This document shows positions 11,246 to 23,244 of a stretch of DNA of 64,000 nt, one piece after another. The stretch is from Mesostigma viride. Lineage: Eukaryota > Streptophyta > Mesostigmatophyceae > Mesostigmatales > Mesostigmataceae. The position numbers and the translations under genes are program-made. Location: contig RPFO01000027.1 of assembly GCA_009746045.1 (NCBI GenBank), positions 727,138 through 791,137 on the forward strand, given 5' to 3'. The notes beneath the pieces are model-generated. The model saw nothing but the letters and a program-made list of their open reading frames with translations, did not search any database and was not told the DNA's origin. The first letter of the stretch is position 1. The number at the start of each line of letters is the position of its first letter.

Positions 11246-12934
11246 CCCCTAAATGGTCTGAGATCCTGCCGATAAATCGGCTGGATCTTCACAATTTTGC
11301 AAACCAGATGCCATCCAACCTACCCATATCCAATGGCTGTCCTTGGGGGCCAAGCATGTTCATGAGTTGCCCTTCGGGTTGGTATATCACAACCTCACAT
11401 ATATGCAGGGTAGGCCATGTTTAACTGCCGTCAAAGTCAGGGGGGTCAAGACGCGCGTTTTCATTTTTGGTAGAATGTGCATTTTGAATTATGTTATAAG
11501 ACCTAGGCACCTACCACTTCAGGGATGATAAACAATTAGTTGCTGAACAGTTTGAGCCATTGGGGTCATCATTTGGGTGGGTATACCAGCAGTTACACCC
11601 AGTACAGCCCATAGGGGTACCGTTGGTAAAAAGCAACCAAGGGAGTAGGGGTGGGCATACTACCTCCTAATATGGCCACCAACCATGCCAAACAATACAT
11701 TTCCCTTCCACAATGATGGGGAAACATAACTGCATCATCACACTGCCCTTACATGGCACCTATGTGCAGGTGCCACCTTGTCCATGCACGTAGGTAACGT
11801 GGTACGGACACCCTACGCAAGGCATGCATTCTAGGAGGCAGCCACCAACAAACTAGTGGTGTTGAGCCTATTTCAGCCTGCCCTAGCAAGGATAAACTAG
11901 GCCTAAGCTGCTATAGCTTGCCAGGTGATGGCCAGCACACCTGGTGGCACATGCTGTCAATGGGAAGCTTTTACTCACCAGTTACGTGCTTGATGATGCC
12001 ACAGAGACCAGCCAACTGCCTCACACTCATGCAATATGTGTATGGGAAATGTATAACAAACATATATGGAGGTATTCAAACCCATACAGCCTCTCAAACT
12101 TATCACCATCACCCTGTGGCAGGTCAACTGACTGAGGGAAGCATCTAAGAAGGGTGTTTTAGAAAGGGGCCAGGCCAGGGTCAAGAAAGAGCATGAATAG
12201 TGCAAAAAGAATGTGCTACACAAGCTAGAACGTACATATAAACGTCAAACATCGATAGGAAAACGATGCTTAAGCTTTACCAGGCATGGATGGCGTTACC
12301 TTGGCCCAGGCGGTGGCCGCAAAATGGCGCATTTCGGCACACCAAAGTTGTGCAGCATGGTCGCTGGATTCGGCGATTTCTGGCCACCCTTGCACGTTTA
12401 CGACTACTATGTATCATAAAAAGTACAAAGAAACCAATATATACTTTAAAATACGCCGGAAAGGTATTGCTGTCAACGTTTCTATCGTCCGGCCTGATCG
12501 CAGTTTTTTCCAGCAAGAACGCTGCCGACACCTATCAAATGGCATTCCCGCGAACCAAAAATTGGCCTGTATGATCTTTAGGACGTTTAAAATCAATTTC
12601 CTGAGTTTGGCCAGAAAATTCGAACGCAAACGTAAATGCCATGCGTGGGCGCAAGCCGCCATGGCCAGGTCGTCGTTTTCCGGAATGCACGTTGTACGTG
12701 AAAAAGTACCCTGACCCCTTGTACTTTGACCGGCCAGAACACCTCTATAACTTTGTCAAAAGTATGCAAACCCTAGTACCATGCTGTGAAGAATTTTATA
12801 AACGTTCGATCTTCTCAGCTAAACTTTTCCTAATTCTCAATAGATTTCGCGGCATCTGGTCCCCCGAGAAGGGGCCGATGCATCGGCTGGAACTCGATTT
12901 TTGGCGGAAAATCGGCAGCAAGACCATTTAGGGG
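11246..12934. mobile_element. Non-autonomous TTAA element, piggyBac-like, copy 1 (1689 bp)
   Basis: TTAA at 11242-11245 and 12935-12938 brackets inverted ends that share CCCCTAAATGGTCT exactly. A CCC start and TTAA duplication fit piggyBac. Inner termini add small GCCGAT..ATCGGC palindromes. It splits pol between the RT thumb and RNase H, so it landed after pol. The copy at 34102-35801 is closely similar over its whole length. Short frames inside do not resemble a transposase; presumably it moves using an enzyme from elsewhere. Confidence 0.82.
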
Positions 12935-12938
12935 TTAA

Positions 12939-13791
12939 AGGTGTACGTAGTTTTCTAGGGATTGCCTCTTACTATAGGCGTTTTATCCCGCGTTTCGCAA
13001 CTATAGCAGCCCCTATTAATCATTTATTAAAGAAGGATATCCCCTTTGTCTGGAGTAGTGAATGTCAGTCGGCTTTTCAGTGTCTAAAATCCCTACTCCT
13101 CTCTCCTCCCGTACTCATCCTACCGGATACTACTAAACCCTTTGTGGTAGCTACAGACGCTAGTAAGGTAGCTATAGGGGGCGTCCTCCTCCAGGATCAG
13201 GGTCAGGGCTTACAGCCAATTGAGTATATCTCTAGGACAATGCTCCCTGCGGAGCGTAACTATCCCGTACACCAGCAGGAACTCTTAGCGGTGGTGTATT
13301 GTTGCCACGCGTGGCAGCACTTTCTTAAAGGTGCTCAATTTGATGTTTGCCTGAATGAACCCTGTGAGATAGATCCTTATAGATTAGTTATCCAAACGGA
13401 TCACCGTCCCCTTACCCATCTTCTCTCCCAACCCAACCTTACCCCTCGTCAAGCGCGCTGGATGGAGTTTTTAGCACAGTTTTCCCCTTTTAAACTTCAG
13501 TATGTTAAGGGTGTAGATAACATAGTACCAGATGCACTCTCCCGTCGCGCAGATTACTCCTTTTTCGAGGACCTGGATGTTCTCAATACTACTCTAGTTC
13601 CTACTACTATGGGTGTAACCCCTTATGGTGAACTACCTGATGATGAATCCTATGCCTATCTCTTTCATACCGCTGTTCGCATGCCTGATCTCCTTTCTCA
13701 CGTAGGACTCTCTCTCCCGTGTGAGGCCCTTCCTGTGGTCTCGGTGGGGGGGAGGGGAAAAATAAAATTTCTATACCGCTTAGCCATATAG
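12939..13791 (+). pseudogene. rh: Retroelement RNase H domain
   Basis: Resumes pol after the insertion. VRSFLGIASYYRRFIPRF is the RT-RNase H connection. RNase H acidic residues sit in VVATDASKVAIGGVL, QELLAVV, IQTDHRPLTHLL and DNIVPDALSRR. It degrades the RNA strand of the RNA-DNA hybrid during reverse transcription. The frame fails after a G/A-rich homopolymer at about 13747-13766; the next frame carries on into integrase. Confidence 0.88.
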
Positions 13792-14978
13792 CGACTAGGT
13801 CAGGAAAGTCTTATGATAACATAGTCCCTCTAGGACCTCCCCTTCTCTTTGGCAAGGCGGTAGGAGACCTCTTTAAACCTGTTCTGGATACCTCTGTAGC
13901 GATGCCTACCTCTGATCTTGAACGCCTTATTAGTAGATTTACGGCCACTGAGCCGGAAGCTTTAGCTGCCATTGCCGCCCATCCCCAACAATTAGGCAAG
14001 CACCCTTGTAAATTTGTAGGTGGGTTTTTATATGTGCAAATAGCAGATTCTCCCCCTCAATGGCGCCTGTATGTCCCTCCTATCTGTCGCTCCTCCTTGC
14101 TCTTTGAGTTGCATGACTTAGCTGCTCATCAGGGTGGTAAACGGGTACGGGACCTAGTAGCCCGCTCTTACTACTGGCCTTCCCTTTTAAAGGATGTAGA
14201 TGAGTATGTTAGAACCTGTCAATCTTGCCAGGAGATGAAACCCAACAATGTAGGACAGATAGCAGAACCTAGGACCCTACCTGATCCCATCATGCCGTGG
14301 GACTCCATCATGATGGATTTTGTAGGACCTTTTAGGAAGAATGATAGAGGTAACGCCCAGATCCTTGTTTTCGTAGATCGTTTTACTCGTATGTGTCATC
14401 TCGTGCCGTGTCCCTTAGAACTCACCGCACGCGATTGCGCACGCCTATACCTTAATAACGTTTACAGATATCATGGTTTGAGTAGGCAGTTTATTAGTGA
14501 TAAAGATAAGCTATTTACCTCTGACTTTTGGCAGCAGTTTTTCGCTGCTATCGGTACCAAGGTTACGTTCGGTACTGCCTATCACTCCTCCTCCTCTCAT
14601 CTAGTAGAGCGTCTTAATAGGGTAGTGGAAGAAGCGCTGAGGCACTATGTTAACGGCTCGGGGAGTGATTGGGAGGATTATCTATGCTTGGTAGAGTTCT
14701 CCCTTAACAATTGCCCCCAGGCTGCGCATGGCTATACGCCTTTCTTCCTAGATACTGGTAGACAGCCTCTTACTCCTACCTCTCTCTTAGCTAGTCCTTT
14801 ACGGGACAGGGACGATGTGTCCCGGGATACTGTAGAAGGTGTACAGGCCTTGCTAGATAAAATGAAAAATGCACATGATCACGCGATTTCAGGGTACCAA
14901 AAGGCTCAGGCTAAGTACCTTGCTAGGTTGCGTGCCTCCTTAGATAGAAGAGCGCCTGAAATAGATATAGGAGATTAG
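13764..14978 (+). pseudogene. int: Retroelement integrase, zinc-binding and catalytic domains
   Basis: Inserts the cDNA into the host genome. The H2C2 zinc-binding module shows LHDLAAHQGGKR, SYYWPSLLKDV and CQSC. The DDE core shows Asp in IMMDFVGPF, Asp in FISDKDKLFTSDFW, and Glu in HLVERLNR. The frame opens near 13764, ahead of the first Met at 13902. It ends at 14978 where one base shift carries LVEGPRVGRF into the C-terminal part. Apart from the shifts, the catalytic residues are intact. Confidence 0.88.
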
Positions 14979-15427
14979 TCTTAGTAGAAGGCCCCCGTGT
15001 TGGCCGTTTTGCTCACAAGTTCGAAGCAGAACTTAAAGTGAAACTTAGGCCCGCCTTCTTAGGACCCTTCCGTGTGTTGTCTAGAGTAGGTAATTTCTTA
15101 TATAAAATAGATATCCCTACCTCTTGGCAGACACATTCTAACACCTTCCATAGAAGCCAGCTGAAGCTTTATCACCAAAGCACGTTCGCTGGTAGAGAAC
15201 TAGCTCCTGCCCCTTTAGAGCATAACCCTGATACTGGTGAGGTAGAAGACGAGGTAGAGAGTATCGTGGCCCATAGAGATATCAAAAAGGGCCGCGGTAC
15301 CCAGCGCCAGTATAAGGTGAAATGGATGTATGCTCGTAGTGAGGTAGATAAAGTATGGTACACGGAGAGTGAGTTAGATGGTTGTAGCCGCTTGTTGCAG
15401 GACTACAAAACCCTACACCAGCTCTAG
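14978..15427 (+). pseudogene. Integrase C-terminus with chromodomain
   Basis: Begins in frame with VLVEGPRVGRF and FLGPFRVLSRVG, the usual Ty3/gypsy integrase C-terminal module. NTFHRSQLKLYH follows. A chromodomain-like end lies at about 15240-15420: VESIVAHRDIKKGR, QYKVKWMY, then W and LDGCSRLLQDY. Chromodomains direct such elements to marked chromatin, which puts this in the chromovirus group. The domain is short of some aromatic cage residues, so histone binding is uncertain. Confidence 0.75.
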
Positions 15428-15503
15428 CTGGCAACCTGCCCCTCCCTTATCGTATTCCTGCTGTTGGTGGGTGGTTGGTTGTCCCCTCCCCTCCGCAGCC
15501 ATC

Positions 15504-17815
15504 ATGGCTGATCCTACCCCTCCGTCGGAGAGCCGGCCGCCTTCCCCTCCACCACCGGACCCAGAGCTCTACTTCGAGGCCCTTCCGGGCCGCTGGGTGT
15601 CACGTTCCAGTTATCCGGGTGGCCTCGTTCAGCCTGCCCTCCAGGCTCAGCATGCGGCTTTAGTCAGGGCTGCCTCTTTGGGGTCGCGTGGTTCGGCCCG
15701 GCCCCGATGATCCGCAACAGCTAGTTGTGCATGGGTTCGACGATGCCGGGCATTGTCTTTTAGGATGTGGCTCCCGCTGTCCAGCCTTGGGCAGATAGCC
15801 GCTGTCCTTCAGTGCCCCCGGGTGTTTTCCTACCTGTCTACCCCTGTGGGCCGCTCCTGCCTACGGGAGGTGTTCCCTGGCTTCCGGGCGAGGGCGAGGC
15901 AGAGTAGATGACAACCCCTGTGACCTCCTACGGGCGGTGAGTTCATGGAATCGCGGACCAGTCAGCGGGAGTAGCATTTGGCGACCCTTCCCCTACGGAC
16001 GCACCAGTCGAGGCGCAGTACACTCCAGAGTATTCGGCCTCAAGTGCAGCGTCCTCCTCCTCAGTGTCGGCTCCTTCCCCTGTCCCGTCTTCACCACGGT
16101 CGACCCGGCGCGCGTCGGTGGAGCCTACCCCTTTGGGCTCGGATCGTGAGTCTGATCATCTCTCGGCGACTGTTTCTGCGATGCAGGCCCAGATCCAGTC
16201 CCTGACCGCGGCATTCGGGGCCTTCATGGCGGCCCAGGCGCATGCTCCAGCCACGCCAGGTGGGGTGTCTGTTGTAACTGTGCCCCCTACCCCTTCGGAT
16301 GCCTCGGCGCCTACGGTTTCGCCCGCGCTGTGCGAGCCTCGGTAGCTGCGGTTTCCTCTGTTGCTGCGGCTCCTACGCCTCGGCTGCCTCTGCGCCTGCG
16401 ACCGACGTACCTGCGCCTCTGCGCGAGTCTTCCGCCCCAGCGGCCGCGCCCGCCGTCGCCGCTTCCGGGCCGCCCGCCGCGCCATCGCAGCCATGCGGGG
16501 TTTCTTTAGCGACACGGGCGGTCTTCCCAGGCTTTGGGAGGGTGGTCCCCGCAGAGGATTCCGGTGCCCGACTGGAGCTTGGATGGTAACCAGTCTTATG
16601 CCGGATTGCCTGTCCCTACGGGCCCTGTTTTCAACATGTGGCCTGAGGGTGCGCCGCCACCGGAGACCGGAGCGCCAGCTGCGGTGGCGGGTCCGTCGCG
16701 ACCCCCTTCGGCAGCGGGTCCGGCGCGACCTCCTGTTGTACCGGCGCCGTCTGCGTCTGTGCCGGTTCCTACCCCTGCTTCGGCCCCTGCCCTTCGGCCT
16801 CGCGGTCTTTGGCTGCGGTTGTTCGGGCCAGCGGCCCTGATCCTCGCGCCACCCGCGCTGCTGATTCCCTCCGGGAGTTGTCCCAGGGCGATCGGGACCG
16901 GGCCCCTTCTGTGGTGCATGCGACGCCGGAGTCGCGCGACACGCCCGTCCCGGGTACGGTATGTCTGCGCTCGCCTGCCGACAGTGTGACCTGCCGCGCG
17001 CCTCCGCCGAGCTTGCCATTTCGCCCATGTCCTACGGGTTCGCCCAGGTGGGTCGGGCGCCGCGGGACCGTGGCCTACCCATTGAGACTGATCGGCCTCC
17101 TTTCGATATGGTTATTTTAGCTGATCCTGTGTTCCAGGGTGAGATCCTGGTTCGGCGCGTTCTGTATCGCTGGGCTAGGCGTCACAACGACTTGGACACC
17201 TACGGTGGGTTCCAGTGGGCTTACCCTCCGCCTCTGGGCATTATGGCCTCAGATGCCCTTACGGTAGAGTTTCCTGCGGTGCCGGGTGCTACGTACAGCA
17301 CGGTTCTCCAGCCCATCCTGGAGTGGGATGCCCGTCGTCCAGCGCCCATCCCGGGCCAGGGTCTGGACTCCCGTGGCCATCCTCCTCCTCGGGCTAGCGA
17401 CTACCTAGAGACGTTCGGGTCGCGACAGTGTGCTCGTCGGTGGCGCTCCCGTGAGGTTCGGCACATCCGGATGTGGCCGTCTAACGTGGAGCCCCTGGTA
17501 GATCTGTTCTTCCCGACGGGTTTGCGCCCTCGGATCCGGTACCATCGCCTACTCCTGCGGGCTCTCTGTTTGATCGCGGTAGAGCCTTTCCTACGCCTCT
17601 TTGCCTGTGGTTTCCTGGACTGGGCCCGTGGCCAGGTCGTTCTTACGCAGCATAGGTATTACTGGGCCTTTCTGGGCCTTTTTCCTGATGGCGTGTGGGC
17701 CGATGTTTTCCTCACTGTAGATAGGCATGACAATGCCGATGATGTGGCCCACTACCAGGCGTACCTGGATGTTCTGCTGGCCTCTCGTGGCACTTACCAG
17801 ACGGATGGCAACTAG
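15504..17815 (+). pseudogene. Extra retroelement ORF after pol, function unknown
   Basis: Starts MADPTPPSESRPPSPPPPDP about 80 bp after the integrase stop. Several frames must be followed, so it is decayed. The N-terminal 1.4 kb is Pro/Ala/Ser-rich, with one helical, coiled-coil-like stretch (DHLSATVSAMQAQIQSLTAA, about 16149-16208). The C-terminal 284 codons (16961-17815) are one open frame with a non-repetitive, folded-looking sequence: FDMVILADPVFQGEILVRRV, IRMWPSNVEPLVDLFFP and YYWAFLGLFPDG. I see no signal peptide or clear membrane anchor, so envelope is not supported. A gag-like or regulatory protein is possible. It lies inside the LTRs, so it belongs to the element. Confidence 0.6.
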
Positions 17816-18170
17816 ATAGAGGGCCTTAGGCCCGACCTGAGGGTGTTGTCCCTCCGGTATATAGAGTCGCCCTCATATTCTGGCCAGTTGATTGGTCGTT
17901 CTTGGTCCTTGGTACTGATTTGTTTACTCTGTGTGTCCTGCCCAGTGCCGTCCCCCCCGGCAAGGACTCGTTCCAGGCAGTTAGGGGAACCTACCACCAG
18001 GCTTGGTGCTGGCTAACCCTACACCACCCGGCGTGGTGGTGGAGACCGAGTTAACTATTGGTGCTTTGTATCTTGGATGGCCTGTCGATTGTGTTGGTGT
18101 GTGCTGGGTGCATTAGGTTTCCTACCCCTTGGTTTCCTCCCTGTGCGTAGGGAGAGGGCTCCCTACCTTT
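17816..18170 (+). other. Untranslated stretch before the 3' LTR
   Basis: No coding signal. It joins the last ORF to the polypurine tract. Confidence 0.5.
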
Positions 18171-18182
18171 GTGGGGGGGAGG
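18171..18182 (+). other. Polypurine tract
   Basis: A G-rich purine run (GTGGGGGGGAGG) abuts the 3' LTR start TGTTACG. This is the standard place and composition for the plus-strand primer. Confidence 0.8.
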
Positions 18183-18750
18183 TGTTACGTCGCGTAACAA
18201 TTCGTTGTAGTTACGGACGTAAATTAGGTCCTTTGCCTCGGTTGTTCCTAGGTTTACGTGTAGTTCCAACTGGGACACTATTGTCCTCGTAACAGTACTG
18301 TGGTACATTGGGTGCTTTTGGGCGCCGCGCCGCGTACTTTATTAGTGGTCCTTATCCTTTGGTAGAATGTAGTGGACCAGAGTGCATCTGTGCGTCTGCC
18401 TGTGCATCTTTAGGCGAGGGCCAGGTCGGCCCGAGCATGTTGGACCGTTGGTGACCATTTATGCACGTTCTACCCCTCGTGTGGTCACTCGGCGTGTGTT
18501 AAATGAATTAACACACATAGGCTTGGGTCACGGCAGTGTAGTGTGTTTCCTTCCTCTATTCCTGGAATAAACGGGTTCGGGTAAATGGTTGTACATATGG
18601 CGTATTATAGCAACACATACGTGAATGCATTGAGATCAGCTCCGTCTCGTTCGTCTTTCGCTAGGGGTTTGAGTAGAGGAAGCCTGACCAATTTAGGTAG
18701 CATCAGGCCCAGTAGAGGTAGAGGTGGAGGTAGAAGTTCAGGACGTAACA
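18183..18750 (+). repeat. 3' LTR of the gypsy element (568 bp)
   Basis: Begins TGTTACGTC and ends GACGTAACA, a 9-bp inverted terminal repeat with TG..CA ends. Its last 37 bp equal the window start. A candidate poly(A) signal AATAAA is at 18566-18571. LTRs carry promoter and polyadenylation signals. The right flank begins CCTGA; the matching left flank is outside the window. Confidence 0.88.
18566..18571 (+). promoter_or_regulatory. Candidate LTR polyadenylation signal
   Basis: AATAAA inside the LTR, about 180 bp before its end; suits 3' end formation of the element transcript. Confidence 0.45.
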
Positions 18751-19699
18751 CCTGACCAAGGGACAATTCCCAAATTAAGTCCCAAAATGAGTCCCAAAGT
18801 ACTACGGACTATGACAACAAGCCAAAATATACATAATTTATTCCATTGTTGCGCCCGTTCCAAGGGTCGGGCCGCAACACTCCTCCCCATCCCTGGGGGA
18901 CGGTAGCCCCTACCGTCTTGGAGGACGGAGGCCATGCAACACGCAACACAAAAACACACACACATAATAATGCACAGTCCATGTAATCCCGCTCAACCAG
19001 TCCTGAGGTCCTGAACAGCCTCAAACTTGATGAAATGTTGACCATAGGGGTACTATGTCCCAGCCCTTGTTCACCAACGGGCCAGTGAAACCAGGTCCCC
19101 CCAGACTTGCCACGCAAGGACAACTCTTTACACAGCCAATCGGGACGGCCAGCAGGAGGGAATATTTTTCATGCATACAACTTGATGATCCGGCCGACGA
19201 GGTGGCCAGTCATGTATCCCGTCCAGCCGAAACCCAGCCTTACAGCGGGACTGATGCGCGTAATCACATCACAATTAGGAAGTACTACTAGCGTCGACGG
19301 CGGTGAGGCACAGCGTGCAGTGCAGGCCCCATGCTCAGAAGCGAGGGCGTGCACCAGAAGAAACTGATCCATCGCCTCACTACCGACGGCAGCCTGTACG
19401 CGTCATCTCAAATACAGGCGCGCCGTGAGCCACCAACGGACCATGCAGTCGGCAGAACTTGTTTATGACAGAATTATATGCGCCGCTCGCAGCCAGCTAG
19501 GCCTTGCTGCGGTATTGTCCGAGACACTGGCAACTATGCCAGCCTCGCGGCCATGCGGCACGGCATACTTATATAAAATATAATTACTTACAGCAGAGTG
19601 AAATCACTCAAACCAAAGCAAACGCCCAGCTATAAACCTATATACAGAGCCATGTAAAAGCTCTATACTACGATAAGACCAATGGAAACGCCTAACGGG
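18751..19699. other. Unassigned DNA
   Basis: Between the LTR and the LINE endonuclease relic I see only short unsupported frames. The part nearest 19700 is probably the 3' UTR of that minus-strand LINE. Confidence 0.4.
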
Positions 19700-19705
19700 A
19701 GGAAC

Positions 19706-20398
19706 CTAATAGCCCTGCTGCACCGCAAAATCAGCCCGCGTACGGCGGAGCATGATGTCAGCCATGGCCCGAGTCAGCGCCACCGACAAGCACTGACGCC
19801 AATATGACGTCCAGGTCCGCGCCGACCATGGGGCCCGCTGGCCCTCCAGGTCCAGCCGGTCCTCCCGGAGCCGGCAACACTCCTTGAAGAAGGCGGAGGT
19901 CAGGGGCCCCATGGCCCCAAACTCCTCCAGGACAAAGGGCACCACACGATGGTGCCCGACGTCGCCGTAGGCCAGGAGCTTGGCCCGCTCCGCCCGGTCC
20001 GCCGTGTAACCTGCCGTGAGGGAGGCCCCAGCCACGTGGCTAAGAGCCAAGGGCCGCGCCACCGAAACGTCAATAAGCAGATGCCGGCCACCCCCCTCAA
20101 AGTCCAGCACCACGATGTCAGGCCGGTGGTTGGGGGAATAGAAGGCAGCGCCATCCGCATCCTCGGACCGGATGTTCGCGTGGGGGAAAACCGACCGAAT
20201 CATGGCGAGCACCACCGTCAGGAGGACAGTGTGCAAATACAAATACCAATTCTGATTCTGTTGGCCCCCCATGCAGGCAAGGTAGTGAGTCCCCGTGGGA
20301 TCCAGCGGCTGCCCACAGCTACCACAAGGCCGCCCGGCCGGAACAAGAGGCTGCGGGGCAAATAGCATGCTTATATAAAGCACCCCGCATATCTCCAA
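19706..20398 (-). pseudogene. LINE C-terminal fragment with restriction-like endonuclease
   Basis: Residues about 26-45 form a zinc knuckle (CGSCGQPL.., then HYLAC). Further on RPDIVVLDF followed by HLLIDVSV gives the PD..(D/E)XK-type arrangement of R2/NeSL-class non-LTR elements, which nick the target DNA before priming reverse transcription. YTADRAERAKLLAY and VVPFVLEEFGAMG follow, as in the usual C-terminal extension. No RT domain lies upstream, so this is a 5'-truncated copy, open for 230 codons. Family identification rests on motifs alone. Confidence 0.65.
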
Positions 20399-20444
20399 CG
20401 TGGCCGTCTCTAGCCGCCGCTGGAGTGGCTATATAGAGGGGGAT

Positions 20445-20665
20445 TCAAGCCCTAGCGTGGCCGCTAGAGTGCGCCTCCCCTGCACCTGCGAACGCATGCA
20501 GGTGCCCGCAAGGCCCTAGTGTGTCAACTAGAGTGCGCCCCGCCGTCTCTATCCAGCGCAGGAAACAGTCAAAGTCGATCAAAACCGGAAACTTGGATAA
20601 TATGGCACGTTAATTGCCCAAAACTAGCAGGGCCCCAGCGTGTCCACTGGAGTGCGCCCTGCCAA
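20445..20665. repeat. Three dispersed copies of a short motif
   Basis: Near 20450, 20511 and 20631 there are variants of GCCCTAGYGTGKCCRCTAGA followed by GTGCGCC, unevenly spaced. No function seen. Confidence 0.45.
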
Positions 20666-20829
20666 ATCCTCCAACGAAGCTGCAGTAGTTTAGGCACAAC
20701 ACCACTCCGGCCGACGTGCATAGACCGGCCGGAGCAGTCGCCGGTCCCCACATTCCTTGCTGCTGCACCAATGTGCCTGAGCTCCACCGCAAGCGGGGGA
20801 AAACTCCTCAGCCCGCAGTCACACCCTCC

Positions 20830-21540
20830 GTGACACTTGCACCGCAAGAGCACGGTTGATGTTTGCGCAGGCCCATATGCATGTGGTGCTCGAGGCCGCC
20901 GACGTGAACTGCATAGCGCCCGCAATGCCCGCACTTATAGGCCGCATGTCGGGGAGTGACACGCCTTGCAGGAACTGTCGTATCAGTAACGTTGCCCCTG
21001 CAAGACACCGTGCTGCTCATGGAGTAGGGCCGAATCATCCCCCGCAGTCCCAAACAAGGGCTCCTCGGGCTCGATCGCGCACAGCACACAGGTGCTCAAG
21101 CACATACAGCGATCGTGGGCCAGGGTCAATCCTGCGCACGACCGACCACCGCCTGTCCACCCCGCTTGGCTGTCTTGCCCAGGATCCCGATTCCCGCAAC
21201 AGAAACACGTCCCTATGTATGCAGTCCCCACCGCGAATCGCCACATCCCCCACTCGAAGCGTGAAGGCCTCTCACCACCCCTGTACCAGTGCATGGCCAT
21301 GGGGTATAGTACATTTTGCAGCCCACACAGCCCGCCCGCCATGCACATGGAACACCATGCTCTGAGTCCCTCATCCATGCAACCTCGTAGGCGCGCGGAC
21401 ACGAGCCACTTGCAAATCACGCTCGATCTCCACCAGTGGTGCAAGGAACAACTCCATACCAGGCTCGGCCCACAGGAGGGACGCGAACACTGTGCGATGG
21501 TAGCCATGCACAGGGTCGCAGGCAGTAACTAGGTGCTCAG
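20830..21540 (-). pseudogene. Decayed coding relic, unidentified
   Basis: Minus-strand frames here look protein-like in pieces (EHLVTACDPVHGYHRTVF and, further on, SLYVLEHLCAVRDRA) but are cut by stops and shifts. A Cys/His cluster, YKCGHCGRYAVHVGGLEHH, lies near 20930. It does not fit C2H2 spacing well. It is upstream of the LINE endonuclease on the same strand and could be part of the same element, but that is not shown. Confidence 0.25.
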
Positions 21541-21696
21541 ACTCCCGCAGCTCGATCCTGCCTGCCTCTCAGTCTCGGGTCGCCGTTTCAGTCCCCGTGA
21601 CTCGCCATCGACGGCCAGATTCCACACGTCCCAGGTAGCTCAGTGCCCTGCCATGGCTCAGCGCGCGTCAACGCCGGGTCCGCTCAGAGCGGATGT

Positions 21697-21741
21697 ACCG
21701 GCCCCAGTGCTACCGGCCCCAGTGCTACCGGCCCCAGTGAT
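21697..21741. repeat. 15-bp minisatellite, 3 copies
   Basis: ACCGGCCCCAGTGCT repeats three times with one change in the last copy. Confidence 0.85.
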
Positions 21742-22200
21742 ACCGGGTGTTACTCGGGCACTGGCAGTCTGCGGGGCGACAGCGCCACATCATGTGGCAT
21801 CGGCACCATGCAGGCGCACTGTTGAGGCGGTGAGACAATGACAGGACACTGTCACCGGCTTCTGATGCACCAGTGCAACCACGACCGGCTGGGTCATCCA
21901 CCACTACTGCCGGCAGTACGTGCTGTCGCCATGCAACTGCACCGTGCCCGCATGTGCTTGCAGCCCCGGGGGCCCTTACTCCCGACAGTCTCGTCGGGCG
22001 CGCGGACGCGCCCTGCATGCCAGGGTGCTCAAGCCTGGGAGTGCCCTGACCCAGCTAGGCGTCGATTCAATGCCGGGGTAGCCAATTGGTTGGCTACCGA
22101 CAATTCAACATGGTGCTGTACATCTGTTTGCCGGCCGACCACGATTCAATGCAGGCTCCACCATGCCTGATCGCCCAGTCGCATCGGGGTTGCAGCAGCC

Positions 22201-22252
22201 TCCATGCACCGTGCCGTCTCCATGCACCGTGCCGTCTCCATGCACCGTGCCG
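22201..22252. repeat. 18-bp minisatellite, about 3 copies
   Basis: TCCATGCACCGTGCCGTC is repeated nearly three times without change. Confidence 0.85.
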
Positions 22253-22639
22253 CACTGGTGAAATTAATTACGTACGGGTGCACGAGAAGCCATGCACGTC
22301 CCTCACGCGCTAGGAAGTCAGGGAGCCGTGACTCATAGCCGCCAGCCGGAAGGCTCCCTATAATAATACTTGGCCGCATGCCATGGGACTCCGCGTCCGT
22401 TGGTCACGCGGGACGCGACGTGCATTCAGGCCGTAGCCTGGGGTCGCTGGCACTCGCTGCCGAATCACGGCATCCCGCGCGAAGATGCCTCGGTACGGAC
22501 GCCTTAGTAGTAGAATCATCAAGCATCCGGTGAGCCCATGTCCAAAAAGGCCAGGACCATTTGCACATGCGGTGCTAAGTGCCTGACGTGGTCCTCTTCG
22601 GAACGGCCCGTTCAAGCCCACCTCCAATTCCAGATTATC

Positions 22640-23095
22640 CCATAGAGAATATAGCATAGAGAAAATATATTATATAGAAAATAGAGAATATAGAAAATAT
22701 AGAATATAGAAAATATATAATATCCGCATGCTGGCGCATCGATCCCTGGCATGGCAGTAGAGGGGTCGTCGGATCCACGCGCGGCTGCGGTGGATTCCTA
22801 CCTAGATGGCCGGCTCGATCCAAAGCCGAATCGTGCCGATCATACAGGAGGGTGGGTTTGCACAACGCCGGCACGTATGTCCGCCACACGTCCGGGCGTA
22901 CCTGGACCAGAAGAATGCCCTCTAAAGTCTTGCGCTGCCTGTTGCCCATCCATCCTCTGGGGATGTGCGATGGCATTGGTGTATGATGTATCGAAGAGTA
23001 TGGTATAATAAAGAATTAGTGTAATGGACCAGTACAAGTACTTAGTATAGAAAAGGTAGGTATAGTAAAGAAGTATATGGTATATTATTAGTAGC
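22640..23095. repeat. AT-rich low-complexity stretches
   Basis: 22640-22725 is built from AGAATATAGAAAATAT-like units. 22980-23090 has similar TATAGTAAAG-type sequence. No gene seen between them. Confidence 0.6.
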
Positions 23096-23244
23096 CATCT
23101 GGTTTCATACGCCCTGCGACCCCTCCCCTTCCCCCGGGGACGACGCGTCCCGCGCGATCGTTCAATTACTGCCAAGGAGTCAGGGGGTGCGGTACATCGT
23201 GTATTCCTTGCCCTTCTAAAGATGGCGTGCCAGCGTCTTGCTGC

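Noticed and set aside
16156-17028. 290-codon minus-strand Arg-rich frame
   Set aside because: Shadow of the GC-rich Pro/Ala coding strand of the post-pol ORF.
20808-21089. C2H2 zinc finger
   Set aside because: The Cys pair is good but His spacing does not fit; kept only as an unidentified relic.
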